Part shown: positions 26,506 through 37,595 of the stretch, in pieces
How positions within the stretch are numbered: position 1 is the first letter of the stretch
Layout of the letters: each line of letters starts with the position of its first letter
Assembly: GCA_947469285.1 (NCBI GenBank)
Contig: CANIOW010000001.1
Span: 124,001 to 188,000, forward strand
Direction of reading: 5' to 3'
Source of the DNA: Gammaproteobacteria bacterium
GTDB lineage: Bacteria; Pseudomonadota; Gammaproteobacteria; Steroidobacterales; Steroidobacteraceae
Length of the DNA: 64,000 nt
Notes under the pieces: generated by a model
Database searches by the model: none
What the model saw: only the letters and a program-made list of their open reading frames with translations
What the model was told of the DNA's origin: nothing
Made by a program: the position numbers and the translations under genes

Positions 26506-28095
26506 TCAGATCAGGTGGATCTGCCGATGGCGGGTCTCGGGCAGGAACAACGCCATGACGATGGCGGCCAGTGCGCAGAACAACACCGGGTACCACAGAC
26601 CGAAGAAACTGTCGCCGCTGGCCACGGTCAGCGCGTAGGCGGCGGCCGGCAGCATGCCCCCCACCCAACCGGTGCCGATGTGATACGGCAGTGACAGCGC
26701 GGTGTACCGGATGCGGGTCGGGAACAATTCCACGAGGCAAGCTGCCTGCGGACCATAGAGTGCGGTGGCGGCTACCACCAAGACGCTCAGCAGCAAGAAC
26801 ACACGCCACAGATGGATGGCGCTGGGGTCGGCAGTCAACGGGTAACCGGCAGTGTTCAACGTGGCGTCCAACGCAGCGACCGCGACGGCTTGTGCCCCGA
26901 TGTGGATGACGACAGGTGCGCCGGCCGGTAGCGCTGCACGGGTATAGGGGATGCCACGTTTGGCCAGCAAGGCGCGGGCCGTGTCGCAGGGCGTGGAGGC
27001 CTGTTTACTGGCGACCGGGTCAAACTGCGGGTGACAATCCGCTGGGTCTGCCCGCACCACCACTGCTTGCGTGGCCACAGCCGCGGCGAGCGCCGGGTTG
27101 GCAGCCGGCCGTAAGGCTTCGAACACTGGAAAAATACCGAAGGTGGCGAGCAGGATGCCGCCGAGCATCACGGGTTTGCGGCCGATCCTATCCGACAGCC
27201 AGCCAAAAAACAGGTAGAGCGGCACGGACAAGGTCACCAGCCCCAGCATGAGCGCACTGGCGATGCTGGGCGGGACTTTCAGTACCCGTTCTAAAAACGA
27301 TTGGGTGTAAAGAAAGGTGGTAAACCAGACCGCCCCTTGCGCGATCATCATGGACAGCAAGGCCACTAGTGCCACCCGAATGCCCGACCACTGGCCGAAG
27401 GCTTCCCGCAACGGGGCTGCCGAGCGGCTGCCGGTCTGCAGGAGTTGGGTGAACAGTGGGCTTTCATGCAATTTCAGGCGAATCCACACGGATAAGATGA
27501 ACAGCACCCCGGACAGCAAGAAAGGCACCCGCCATCCCCAGGCAGCGAATGCCGGTTCGCCGGTGAGTGTGCGCACCGCTAGAGTGACCACCAAGGCCAA
27601 ACCGAGGCCGAAAGCGGCGGCTGGCCCCATCCAGCTCGTCAGGTAGCCGCGGCGGTCGTGTGGCGCATGCTCAGCAATGTAGATAGCGGCACCGCCCCAT
27701 TCGCCGCCGAGGGCCAAACCCTGGGCAATGCGCAGTAGCACGAACAGTGTCGGCGCCAGCATGCCGGCGCTGGCCATGGTGGGCAACAGACCGATGGCGA
27801 AGGTGGCGCCGCCCATCAGGCTGATGGTCACGAGGAAGGTGGACTTGCGTCCGAGGCGGTCTCCCATGCGCCCGAAGAGGATGGCGCCGAGGGGTCGGAA
27901 GGCAAAACCGGCGGCAAAGCTACCGAGCGCGAACAGATAGGCGGTGGCTTCATCGAGGCCGGCGAAAAACAGCTTGGCAATGAGGCTCGCCAGTGGCACG
28001 GCTAGAAAGAAGTCGTACCATTCGAAGGTGGTGCCGGCAGCGGAAGCAGCCACCACCAGTCGCAGGCGTTGCGCTGCGGACAGCGTGTTTTTCAT
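26506..28095 (-). CDS. MHS-family MFS transporter with a large internal insert
   Basis: A 529-residue major facilitator related to the metabolite:H+ symporters (ProP/KgtP type), with GTTFEWYDFFLAVPL in helix 1, motif A GRMGDRLGRKS and GEWGGAAIYIAEHAP in helix 4-5. Between two helices of the C-terminal half there is an extramembrane insert of roughly 100 residues (about nt 26820-27130 on the minus strand) with several cysteines. ATG 28093-28095 is preceded by AGGGGA; the longer frame is rejected. The substrate is probably a small carboxylate or osmolyte; not determinable. Confidence 0.88.
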   Translation of the reverse strand: MKNTLSAAQRLRLVVAASAAGTTFEWYDFFLAVPLASLIAKLFFAGLDEATAYLFALGSFAAGFAFRPLGAILFGRMGDRLGRKSTFLVTISLMGGATFAIGLLPTMASAGMLAPTLFVLLRIAQGLALGGEWGGAAIYIAEHAPHDRRGYLTSWMGPAAAFGLGLALVVTLAVRTLTGEPAFAAWGWRVPFLLSGVLFILSVWIRLKLHESPLFTQLLQTGSRSAAPLREAFGQWSGIRVALVALLSMMIAQGAVWFTTFLYTQSFLERVLKVPPSIASALMLGLVTLSVPLYLFFGWLSDRIGRKPVMLGGILLATFGIFPVFEALRPAANPALAAAVATQAVVVRADPADCHPQFDPVASKQASTPCDTARALLAKRGIPYTRAALPAGAPVVIHIGAQAVAVAALDATLNTAGYPLTADPSAIHLWRVFLLLSVLVVAATALYGPQAACLVELFPTRIRYTALSLPYHIGTGWVGGMLPAAAYALTVASGDSFFGLWYPVLFCALAAIVMALFLPETRHRQIHLI

Positions 28096-28180
28096 CAGTT
28101 TTCCCCTGCGGCCAGTACTGGCCGCTCGCTTTCCCGGCGGGGAGGCTACCATAGCCTTCGGTTCTGCCCGAGACCATCCC

Positions 28181-29431
28181 ATGTCGCGACGTTTCACCTT
28201 TTATATTCTCCTGGCCATGTTGCTGGGTATTGGCGTCGGGCAGGCCTGCAATACCTGGCTGGCCGACCCGGCGGTAGTGGCGGGGTATTTCTCTCTGCTC
28301 ACGGACCTGTTCTTACGGCTCATCAAGATGATCATTGCGCCGCTGGTGTTCGCGACGCTGGTCACCGGCATTGCCCACATGGGGGCGACTGGTGCCGTGG
28401 GCCGAGTGGGAGCGAAGACCTTGGGCTGGTTCGTCGGCGCCTCACTGTTGTCACTGCTGCTGGGCATGGCCATGGTGACGCTCCTCGCCCCGGGTGCAAC
28501 GCTGGCGCTGCCGCTGCCCGAGGCAACGGCGCAGCTGGCGGTGCAACCGGCCGCGTTGAACCTCAAAGATTTTATCGCTCACCTGGTGCCAAAGTCGTTT
28601 ATTGAGGCCATGGCTGGCAACGAGATCCTGCAGATTGTGGTGTTCTCGGTGTTTTTCGGCATGGCGGTGGCAGCCGTCGGGTCGGCAGCGCGGCCGGTGC
28701 TGGTGGGCGTTGAGGCGCTGGCGCAGGTGATGCTGAAGCTGACGGGCTATGTGATGCTGTTTGCGCCGGTAGCAGTGTTTGCCGCCTTATCGGCGACGGT
28801 GGCGACGCGAGGCCTGAGTATTCTCCTAACCTACGGCCAGTTCATCGGTGGTTTTTATCTGTCGCTGGGTTTGCTGTGGTTGTTGATCGCCGGCGCTGGT
28901 TTCCTGTTTATCGGTCCACGCGTGGTGCGTCTGCTGGCGGTGGTGCGAGAGCCGGTGCTGCTGGCTTTTTCAACCGCCAGTTCGGAAGCGGCTTACCCGA
29001 AGACGCTTGATCAGTTAATGCGCTTTGGTGTCTCCAAACGCATCGGCAGTTTCGTGTTGCCGCTGGGCTATTCCTTCAACCTCGATGGCTCGATGATGTA
29101 CTGCACGTTTGCGACGCTGTTCATCGCACAGGCCTACGGCATCGACCTTACCTGGGGTCAGAAGCTCACGATGCTGCTGTTGCTGATGGTGACCAGTAAG
29201 GGCATGGCGGGCGTGCCGCGTGCCTCACTGGTGGTGATCGCCGCGACCTTGTCGTTCTTTCACATTCCCGAGGCGGGGTTGCTGCTGATCCTGGCGGTCG
29301 ATCATTTCCTGGACATGGGGCGCAGTGCCACCAATGTCATCGGTAATTCCGTGGCGGCGGCGGTGGTGGCAAAATGGGAAGGCGAGCTGGGTTTGGAAAG
29401 TCCCTCGTTGTTGGGTGATCAAGCTCACTAG
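28181..29431 (+). CDS. Dicarboxylate/amino acid:cation symporter (DAACS family)
   Basis: A 416-residue transporter of the GltP/DctA family, which imports C4-dicarboxylates or glutamate/aspartate with Na+ or H+. The signatures are visible as STASSEAAYPKT in hairpin 1, NLDGSMMY in helix 7, GVPRAS in hairpin 2 and DHFLDMGRSATNVIGN in helix 8. ATG 28181 gives the usual N-terminus. The longer upstream frame overlaps the divergent MFS gene, which starts 85 bp away. Confidence 0.93.
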   Translation: MSRRFTFYILLAMLLGIGVGQACNTWLADPAVVAGYFSLLTDLFLRLIKMIIAPLVFATLVTGIAHMGATGAVGRVGAKTLGWFVGASLLSLLLGMAMVTLLAPGATLALPLPEATAQLAVQPAALNLKDFIAHLVPKSFIEAMAGNEILQIVVFSVFFGMAVAAVGSAARPVLVGVEALAQVMLKLTGYVMLFAPVAVFAALSATVATRGLSILLTYGQFIGGFYLSLGLLWLLIAGAGFLFIGPRVVRLLAVVREPVLLAFSTASSEAAYPKTLDQLMRFGVSKRIGSFVLPLGYSFNLDGSMMYCTFATLFIAQAYGIDLTWGQKLTMLLLLMVTSKGMAGVPRASLVVIAATLSFFHIPEAGLLLILAVDHFLDMGRSATNVIGNSVAAAVVAKWEGELGLESPSLLGDQAH

Positions 29432-29473
29432 GGTTTTCAACAATGCCGCCAGGCGGCTTCAAGGAGCAGAGTC

Positions 29474-30061
29474 ATGAGCAAGTGCTATGCCGTGAATCGA
29501 TCCGCTGCATGGGTGGCCGGCGCCTTGCTGTTAACCGCTACCTTCATCCTGCCCACGGCGCAGGCCGCTGAGGAACGGGTGATGGTGTTTCGTACCGATG
29601 AAGCCGGGATGATGGAGGGGATGCCCGGCGGTATGCCGCCGGAGCTTTGTCGTGAACTGGCCGGAGGTCCATCAGGCCCGGGGCATCACGGCCCTGCCAT
29701 GGGCCATGGTCCTCACTGGGGTCACGGCATGGACGGTCCAGGCCCGTTGTGGGGAGTGGAGCTCGCGACCCTGACCCCCACGCTGGGACACTATTTTGGG
29801 ACTGATCAGGGCGTGCTGGTCGTGCATGGCGTCGCGGCATTGAAATTACTCGACGGCGATGTATTGCGGGCGATCGGCGCACGCCCGGTGCAAGACGAGC
29901 AGCACGCCCGGCGGATTCTGCACAGCTATGCGCCCGGTGAAAAAATCGCTTTCGAAGTCCTGCGTGACCGCAAAGCGGTGCATCTGGAGGCGGAACTGCC
30001 GCCGCTGGCTGAGCCAATGCCACCGCGCGACATTCAGGGGATGGTGAAACCCGAGAGCTGA
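29474..30061 (+). CDS. Periplasmic PDZ-like protein with His/Met/Gly-rich region
   Basis: This 195-residue protein starts with a signal peptide cleaved near AQA31. Residues 46-90 are unusually rich in His, Met and Gly, a composition typical of copper- or nickel-handling sequences. The C-terminal half (about 92-180) has a PDZ-like pattern: [16 protein letters not shown], then [24 protein letters not shown] and a final strand. A strong AAGGAG ribosome site precedes ATG 29474. No protease domain is present. Possibly a metal-binding or envelope-stress adaptor (inference). It lies upstream of queA but looks independent. Confidence 0.8.
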   Translation: MSKCYAVNRSAAWVAGALLLTATFILPTAQAAEERVMVFRTDEAGMMEGMPGGMPPELCRELAGGPSGPGHHGPAMGHGPHWGHGMDGPGPLWGVELATLTPTLGHYFGTDQGVLVVHGVAALKLLDGDVLRAIGARPVQDEQHARRILHSYAPGEKIAFEVLRDRKAVHLEAELPPLAEPMPPRDIQGMVKPES

Positions 30062-30078
30062 GGTATCCTCGCGGCCCC

Positions 30079-32273
<2,195 letters not shown>

Positions 32274-32310
32274 TCGTCGTTTATCCACTCCTGCCCCCCG
32301 GATGCTCACC

Positions 32311-32640
32311 ATGGATTTCCTTATTTCTGTTGCCAATGCCCAGTCTGCCGGTGCAGGTTCGCAGGGCTCGCCCCTCATGACCTTCGCGCCGCTGGTGCTT
32401 ATTTTCGTGGTGTTTTATTTCCTGCTCATCCGCCCGCAGGCGAAGAAGGCCAAGGAACATCGGGAAATGGTCGCCAAACTGCAGGCCGGTGAAGAAGTCA
32501 TCACCGCTGGTGGTCTGGCCGGCAAGGTGACCGAGGCTGGCGAATCCTTCGTTACCCTTGAAATTGCGCCGAATGTCCAGGTCAAGGTACAGCGCTTCCA
32601 GGTCGTCCAGGTGCTGCCGAAGGGCAGCCTGAAGGGCTGA
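32311..32640 (+). CDS. yajC: Sec translocon accessory protein YajC
   Basis: A 109-residue membrane protein with one transmembrane helix (LMTFAPLVLIFVVFYFLLIRP) and a charged cytoplasmic domain (KKAKEHREMVAKLQAGEEVI...). It associates with SecDF and the SecYEG translocon. The order tgt-yajC-secD-secF is the classical one. Another ATG at 32302 is in frame; 32311 gives the familiar short N-terminus. Confidence 0.95.
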   Translation: MDFLISVANAQSAGAGSQGSPLMTFAPLVLIFVVFYFLLIRPQAKKAKEHREMVAKLQAGEEVITAGGLAGKVTEAGESFVTLEIAPNVQVKVQRFQVVQVLPKGSLKG

Positions 32641-32646
32641 CCGTCC

Positions 32647-34539
32647 ATGGCTGCTTTCCCGCGCTGGAAAACCATCCTGGTGGTGGTGGTACTGCTGGTG
32701 GCGGCGCTCATCGCGCTGCCAAACGTGTACGGTGAGGCCCCCGCCTTGCAGTTGTCGCGTAAGGACCGCGTGGCTTTTACGGAGACCGGCATTGCCGAGT
32801 TTCGGACGCTGCTCGAGCAGGCGGGTGCGCCCCCGGAGGCGGCCTATGTCGAGGAAGGGCGCCTGCTGCTGCGCTTAAAGGACGTTCCGGCCCAGTTGCG
32901 TGCCAAGGCGGCCGTGGAAACAGCGCGTCCCAATGAATTTGCGCTGGCCACCACCTTCGCGTCCCGTATGCCTGACTGGTTGCGTGGCCTGGGTTTGCGC
33001 GCGATGCCGTTAGGTCTCGACCTGCGTGGTGGTATTTATCTGGTCTATGAAGTCGACGTGGATGGCGCTTTAGCGCAGACCCTGCAGCGTTTGCAACGGG
33101 ATGTCCGCACTGCGCTGCGCGAAAAAGAGCTGCCGTACCTGGCAGTAGACGCGGTCAGTAGCGAAGACACAGCGGCCGCGCCGCACGGCGTGAAGGTCAC
33201 TTTGCGGCAAGCCGGTGACAGTGCCGCAGCGCTGATTGCGCTCCAGGCCGTTGACCCAGATCTGGCGTGGACCGAAGGCACACAGCCGGGTGTTGCGGGC
33301 GGGGCAGCGGAAACCGTGCTCACAGCGGTGCTCACTGCTGCGCAGATTAAGCAGCGCCAGGACTTCGCTATCCAGCAAAATATTACGGCGCTCAACAATC
33401 GCGTCAATGGCCTTGGGGTGTCCGAGGCCGTGGTGCAACGACAAGGTCTCAACCGCATTGCGGTGCAGTTGCCCGGCGTGCAGGACGCCTCCGAGGTGAT
33501 CCGTATTCTCGGTAAGGTGGCGACCCTTGAGTTCCGTCTGGCCGATACACTGAATAACCCGGTTGAAGCCGAACGCAGTGGCCATGCCCCCCTCGGTACC
33601 AAGCTTTACCATCAGCGGACGGGCGCGCCTGTCCTGTTGCGGCGCGACTTAATCATCACCGGCGATCAGTTAACCGATGCCAGTTCGGCCACGCAGGACG
33701 GCGAGCCGTCGGTGTCGGTCAGGCTCGACAGCCGTGGTGGTGAGGAAATGTTGCGCACGACGCGCGAAAATCTCGGCAAGCCGATGGCGGTAGTGTTCAT
33801 TGAGCGCGAGCGCGTGCAAGAAGACCATGCCGGCCAAAAGGTAGTCGTCGATCGGGTGAAGGAAGAGGTCATCTCTCTCGCCACCATCAAAGGCGTGTTT
33901 TCCAACCAGTTCAATATCACCGGTTTGACCGTTGCGGAAGGTCAGGAGCTGGCCAAGCTGCTGCGGGCTGGTGCATTGGCTGCCCCGATATTTATTGTTG
34001 AACAGCGTCTGGTCGGTCCGAGCCTAGGGCAGGACAATATCGACCGCGGCGTCCGTGCGCTCATCCTCGGCTTGGCCGTGGTGTTTGTGTTCATCGCCTT
34101 CTATTACCGCGGCTTTGGTCTGGTGGGATGCGCGGTGCTCCTGGCCAACGTGGTGCTGCTCACAGCGCTGCTGACGATCACGCGTGCTGCCCTGTCGTTG
34201 CCTGGCATTGCCGGTATTGTGCTGACCGTCGGTATGGCAGTGGATGCGAATATCCTCATTTATGAGCGAATTCGTGAAGAGCTGCGCAATGGCACCACGC
34301 CGCTGGCGGCGATTCATGCCGGCTTTGAAGGCGCCTTCAGCTCCATTTTTGACGGTAATATCACCACCCTCATCGCTGGCGTGGTGCTGTTCACCTTCGG
34401 CTCGGGGCCAGTGAAGGGCTTCGCGGTCGTGTTGTGCCTTGGCATTGTCACTTCGATGTTCACGGCGCTCACTGGCAGCCGTGCGCTAATCGAGGCGGTC
34501 TGGGGCCGGCGCAAGAAACTCACTGGCTTGTCGATCTGA
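32647..34539 (+). CDS. secD: Protein translocase subunit SecD
   Basis: A 630-residue inner-membrane protein that uses the proton gradient to help pull secreted proteins out of SecYEG. The N-terminal helix (TILVVVVLLVAALIALPN) is followed by LGLDLRGGIYLVYEVD, the large periplasmic P1 domain and a C-terminal block of five helices. The block includes AVDANILIYERIREELRNG, the conserved D-x-N-x-L-I-Y-E-R element. It lies six bases after yajC. Confidence 0.97.
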   Translation: MAAFPRWKTILVVVVLLVAALIALPNVYGEAPALQLSRKDRVAFTETGIAEFRTLLEQAGAPPEAAYVEEGRLLLRLKDVPAQLRAKAAVETARPNEFALATTFASRMPDWLRGLGLRAMPLGLDLRGGIYLVYEVDVDGALAQTLQRLQRDVRTALREKELPYLAVDAVSSEDTAAAPHGVKVTLRQAGDSAAALIALQAVDPDLAWTEGTQPGVAGGAAETVLTAVLTAAQIKQRQDFAIQQNITALNNRVNGLGVSEAVVQRQGLNRIAVQLPGVQDASEVIRILGKVATLEFRLADTLNNPVEAERSGHAPLGTKLYHQRTGAPVLLRRDLIITGDQLTDASSATQDGEPSVSVRLDSRGGEEMLRTTRENLGKPMAVVFIERERVQEDHAGQKVVVDRVKEEVISLATIKGVFSNQFNITGLTVAEGQELAKLLRAGALAAPIFIVEQRLVGPSLGQDNIDRGVRALILGLAVVFVFIAFYYRGFGLVGCAVLLANVVLLTALLTITRAALSLPGIAGIVLTVGMAVDANILIYERIREELRNGTTPLAAIHAGFEGAFSSIFDGNITTLIAGVVLFTFGSGPVKGFAVVLCLGIVTSMFTALTGSRALIEAVWGRRKKLTGLSI

Positions 34540-34558
34540 GACGCGCGGAGCGACCTCC

Positions 34559-35494
34559 ATGGAATTTTTCAAGAAAGTCACCCAGATCCCGTTCATGGCG
34601 CAGCGCAAGCTGTGGTACGCCATTTCTGCGGTGCTGGTGGTGGGGTCACTGGTGCTGGTGCCTCTCAAGGGGTTGAACTTTGGCATCGAGTTTACCGGTG
34701 GTGTGGTGGCGGAATACGCCTACCAAGGCCCGGCTAATCTCGAGCTAACCCGCGAGGCCTTGCACGCTGCAGGCTTCGCCGACGTGGCGGTGCAGAATTT
34801 CGGTACCGCACGCGACGTCTTGGTGCGCTTGCCGCCAGTTCCGGCAGGCGTGAAGCCCGACACGGTGACCACGCGAGTGACAGCCGCCGTACATTCGGTT
34901 GATGCCGGCGCGGAACTGCGGCGGACCGAAGTGATTGGTGCGCAGGTGGGTAAGGAACTGGTGGAGAAAGGGCTGACCGCGCTGGGTATCACCTTGCTGC
35001 TGATCATGCTGTACGTGTGGCTACGCTTCGAGTGGAAGTTCGGTGTCGGTGCCGTGCTGGCAGCGCTCCATGACCCCATCGTGGTGGTTGGCGTGTTCGC
35101 CCTCACTGGGCTAACCTTTGACTTGTCAGTGCTGGCCGCTATTTTGGCGGTCATCGGATATTCGCTTAACGACACGGTGGTGGTCTTCGATCGTGTTCGT
35201 GAGCGGTTCTTGTCATTGCGCAAAGCAACGCCATCGCAGGTGATGGACATCTCCATCAACGAAACGCTGTCACGTACCGTGATTACCTCCGGCACGACGT
35301 TGTTGACGGTGCTGGCATTGTTTGCCTTCGGCGGCGAAACGCTGCGTGGCTTTTCGACGGCGCTGATCGTTGGTATTGTGGTGGGCACTTATTCGTCTAT
35401 TTTCGTCGCGGCGGGTGTTTCGCTGGATCTGGGTCTGACCCAGCAGGACCTGCTGCCGTCGGAATCGAAGAAAGCGATTGACGACCTGCCCTGA
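34559..35494 (+). CDS. secF: Protein translocase subunit SecF
   Basis: A 311-residue partner of SecD, with LNFGIEFTGGVV in the N-terminal region and the conserved helix-4 segment YSLNDTVVVFDRVRER. It follows secD by 19 bases. The six transmembrane helices of the family are visible as hydrophobic stretches. Part of the same operon. Confidence 0.97.
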   Translation: MEFFKKVTQIPFMAQRKLWYAISAVLVVGSLVLVPLKGLNFGIEFTGGVVAEYAYQGPANLELTREALHAAGFADVAVQNFGTARDVLVRLPPVPAGVKPDTVTTRVTAAVHSVDAGAELRRTEVIGAQVGKELVEKGLTALGITLLLIMLYVWLRFEWKFGVGAVLAALHDPIVVVGVFALTGLTFDLSVLAAILAVIGYSLNDTVVVFDRVRERFLSLRKATPSQVMDISINETLSRTVITSGTTLLTVLALFAFGGETLRGFSTALIVGIVVGTYSSIFVAAGVSLDLGLTQQDLLPSESKKAIDDLP

Positions 35495-35512
35495 CTCCGG
35501 AAAGAACACTGC

Positions 35513-36268
35513 ATGGAACTTCTTGCTGATCCGCAGGCCTGGCTGAGCTTTATCACCCTGGCGATTCTCGAAATCGTCCTTGGTATCGATAACATCATTT
35601 TTCTGTCGATACTGGTCGGCAAGTTGCCGCCCGAGCAACAACACCGTGCCCGCATCATGGGTCTTGGTCTTGCCATGCTGACGCGCATTGGTCTGTTGTT
35701 TAGCATTACTTGGCTGATGACGCTGACCGAAAACCTCTTTGTGCTGCCAACCCAGCTCTCGGGTCAGGGAATATCTGGCCGCGATCTCATTCTTTCCATC
35801 GGCGGTCTGTTTCTGCTGGTGAAGAGCGTGATGGAGATCGATGCCAGTCTTGAAGGCCCAGAGGGTGGGCCAATGTCAATCCGTACGGCGCGCGCCATGC
35901 TGCTAGTGGTGGTGCAGATTGCTGTCATTGATATCGTTTTTTCACTCGATTCGGTGTTCACGGCGGTGGGCTTGGCGCAGCACCTGTCGGTGATGGTGGC
36001 GGCCATCGTGTTGGCTGTGATCGTCATGATGTTTATGGCCCGTCCGATCAGCGACTTCATCGATCGTCACCCGACGGTCAAGATTCTCGCGCTCGCATTT
36101 CTGATCCTGGTGGGTGTGGCGCTGATCGCTGAGGGCTTCGAAGTCCATCTGCCAAAGGGCTACTTGTATTTTGCAATGGCTTTCTCCTTCGGCGTGGAAA
36201 TGCTCAACATCCGGATGCGCGCCAAGGGCGTGCCGCCGGTAGACCTGCGCGGACCGGAGTTGCCCTGA
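35513..36268 (+). CDS. TerC-family integral membrane protein
   Basis: A 251-residue protein with at least seven hydrophobic helices. The family's acidic metal-site segments are present: ILEIVLGIDNIIFLSIL near the N-terminus and AVIDIVFSLDSVFTAVG in the second half. TerC/Alx/YkoY proteins export manganese or protect it for secreted enzymes. Only 18 bases separate it from secF, so it is probably read from the sec operon, and there is no room for the Mn riboswitch that often precedes such genes. Confidence 0.92.
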   Translation: MELLADPQAWLSFITLAILEIVLGIDNIIFLSILVGKLPPEQQHRARIMGLGLAMLTRIGLLFSITWLMTLTENLFVLPTQLSGQGISGRDLILSIGGLFLLVKSVMEIDASLEGPEGGPMSIRTARAMLLVVVQIAVIDIVFSLDSVFTAVGLAQHLSVMVAAIVLAVIVMMFMARPISDFIDRHPTVKILALAFLILVGVALIAEGFEVHLPKGYLYFAMAFSFGVEMLNIRMRAKGVPPVDLRGPELP

Positions 36269-36320
36269 GGACGGGTGAAAGCTGGCGCCCGCCGCCTATT
36301 CCCTGTCCCCGGCACTGGTC

Positions 36321-37595
36321 ATGGTAGAGTTTCTCGTCCTCGCGCTGCTGCTGGTAATCAACGCATTTTTTGCGCTGGCCGAGTTGGCCTTAGTGTCTGC
36401 AAAACGCTCCAGGCTCGAGATGATGGCGCGACGTGGCAGTCTTGGTGCCCGCGTGGCGCTTGCGCTGCAAGCGGATCCGAGTACCTTGCTGTCGGCGGGG
36501 CAGGCCGGTATTACCTTGACCAGCATCCTCACGGGTCTGTATTCCGGTGCGGCCTTTGCCGACCATTTGGCCGCGCATTTGGCCGCCATTCCTTGGTTGG
36601 CGCGCTATGCGCCGCAGGTAGCGGCAGGGCTGGTGGTGCTGCCGGTGTCTTATCTGTCGCTGGTGTTGGGTGAGTTGGTGCCAAAGCGCATCGCCTTATC
36701 GAATGCTGAACGTTTGGCCATTCTCACCGCGCCGTTCATGGCCGGTTTCGCGCGTAGTGCGGCCCCTTTGGTCTGGTTGCTGCGCCGTAGTACGGACCTC
36801 ATCTTGCGCTTGCTGCCGGTGAGCGCCGCGCGCAGCGATTCCGTCACGGAAGATGAAGTACGTGCCTTGTTGGCCGAGGGCGCACGGCAAGGCGTCTTTG
36901 AAGCAGGCGAGCAGCGGCTGGTCGAAGGTGTGCTCTCCGTCGCCGATTCTCGCGTGGCCTCCATCATGGTGCCCCGTCCGGATATTATCTGGCTCGACCT
37001 TGATGAACCGGTGGAGCGTCTCTGGGAGGAAGCGCGGGGCAGTGGGCACGCTCGTTTTCTGGTGGCCCACGAGTCACTGGACAGTACGCTGGGCGTCATT
37101 ACGCTGGCCAATCTCAGTGAAGCGGCACGGCGCGGTAGCGTCGATGAAAATACGGATCTCGTACAACCGCTGATGGTGCCGGAATCGGTCTCCGTCTTAC
37201 GTCTGCTCGATGCGTTCCAACGCTCGTCGGTCCATCTGGCGGTGGTGACTGACGAATATGGTGATGTCCGCGGCATTGTGACACCCATCGATATCCTCCG
37301 TGCCATTGCAGGCGGCCTGCCGGACATCGGCAGTCGCGAACGTGCCGAGATGCGTGTGCGCGAGGATGGCAGTTGGTTGGTGGATGGGCACTTGCCTGCC
37401 CGTGAATTGGCGGCTGCGCTCGAGGTACCAGATCTGGCTGGGGAGGACTACCATACCGCCGCTGGGTTTGTGCTCCACCGGCTCGGGAGAATCCCCCGCG
37501 CTGGAGACCGGCTGACTTGGCGCAACCTCGAAGTTGAGATCGTGGATATGGATGGCACGCGCATCGACAAGCTCATCGTCAAAAGGCGTCCGTAG
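36321..37595 (+). CDS. CNNM/CorC-type transporter-associated protein (DUF21, CBS pair, CorC_HlyC)
   Basis: A 424-residue hemolysin-C-like protein. The N-terminal DUF21 membrane domain (LALLLVINAFFALAELALVSA) has about four helices. Two CBS domains follow (SIMVPRPDIIWLDLDEPVE, then MVPESVSVLRLLDAF with DEYGDVRGIVTPIDIL), and a C-terminal CorC_HlyC domain begins near DGSWLVDGHLP. Homologues export Mg2+ or Co2+, with ATP or nucleotide sensing by the CBS pair. kup begins at the very next base. Confidence 0.92.
   Translation: MVEFLVLALLLVINAFFALAELALVSAKRSRLEMMARRGSLGARVALALQADPSTLLSAGQAGITLTSILTGLYSGAAFADHLAAHLAAIPWLARYAPQVAAGLVVLPVSYLSLVLGELVPKRIALSNAERLAILTAPFMAGFARSAAPLVWLLRRSTDLILRLLPVSAARSDSVTEDEVRALLAEGARQGVFEAGEQRLVEGVLSVADSRVASIMVPRPDIIWLDLDEPVERLWEEARGSGHARFLVAHESLDSTLGVITLANLSEAARRGSVDENTDLVQPLMVPESVSVLRLLDAFQRSSVHLAVVTDEYGDVRGIVTPIDILRAIAGGLPDIGSRERAEMRVREDGSWLVDGHLPARELAAALEVPDLAGEDYHTAAGFVLHRLGRIPRAGDRLTWRNLEVEIVDMDGTRIDKLIVKRRP

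Noticed and set aside
35495-35512. Possible manganese riboswitch before the TerC gene
   Set aside because: Only 18 bases separate secF and the TerC gene, far too short for a yybP-ykoY riboswitch.
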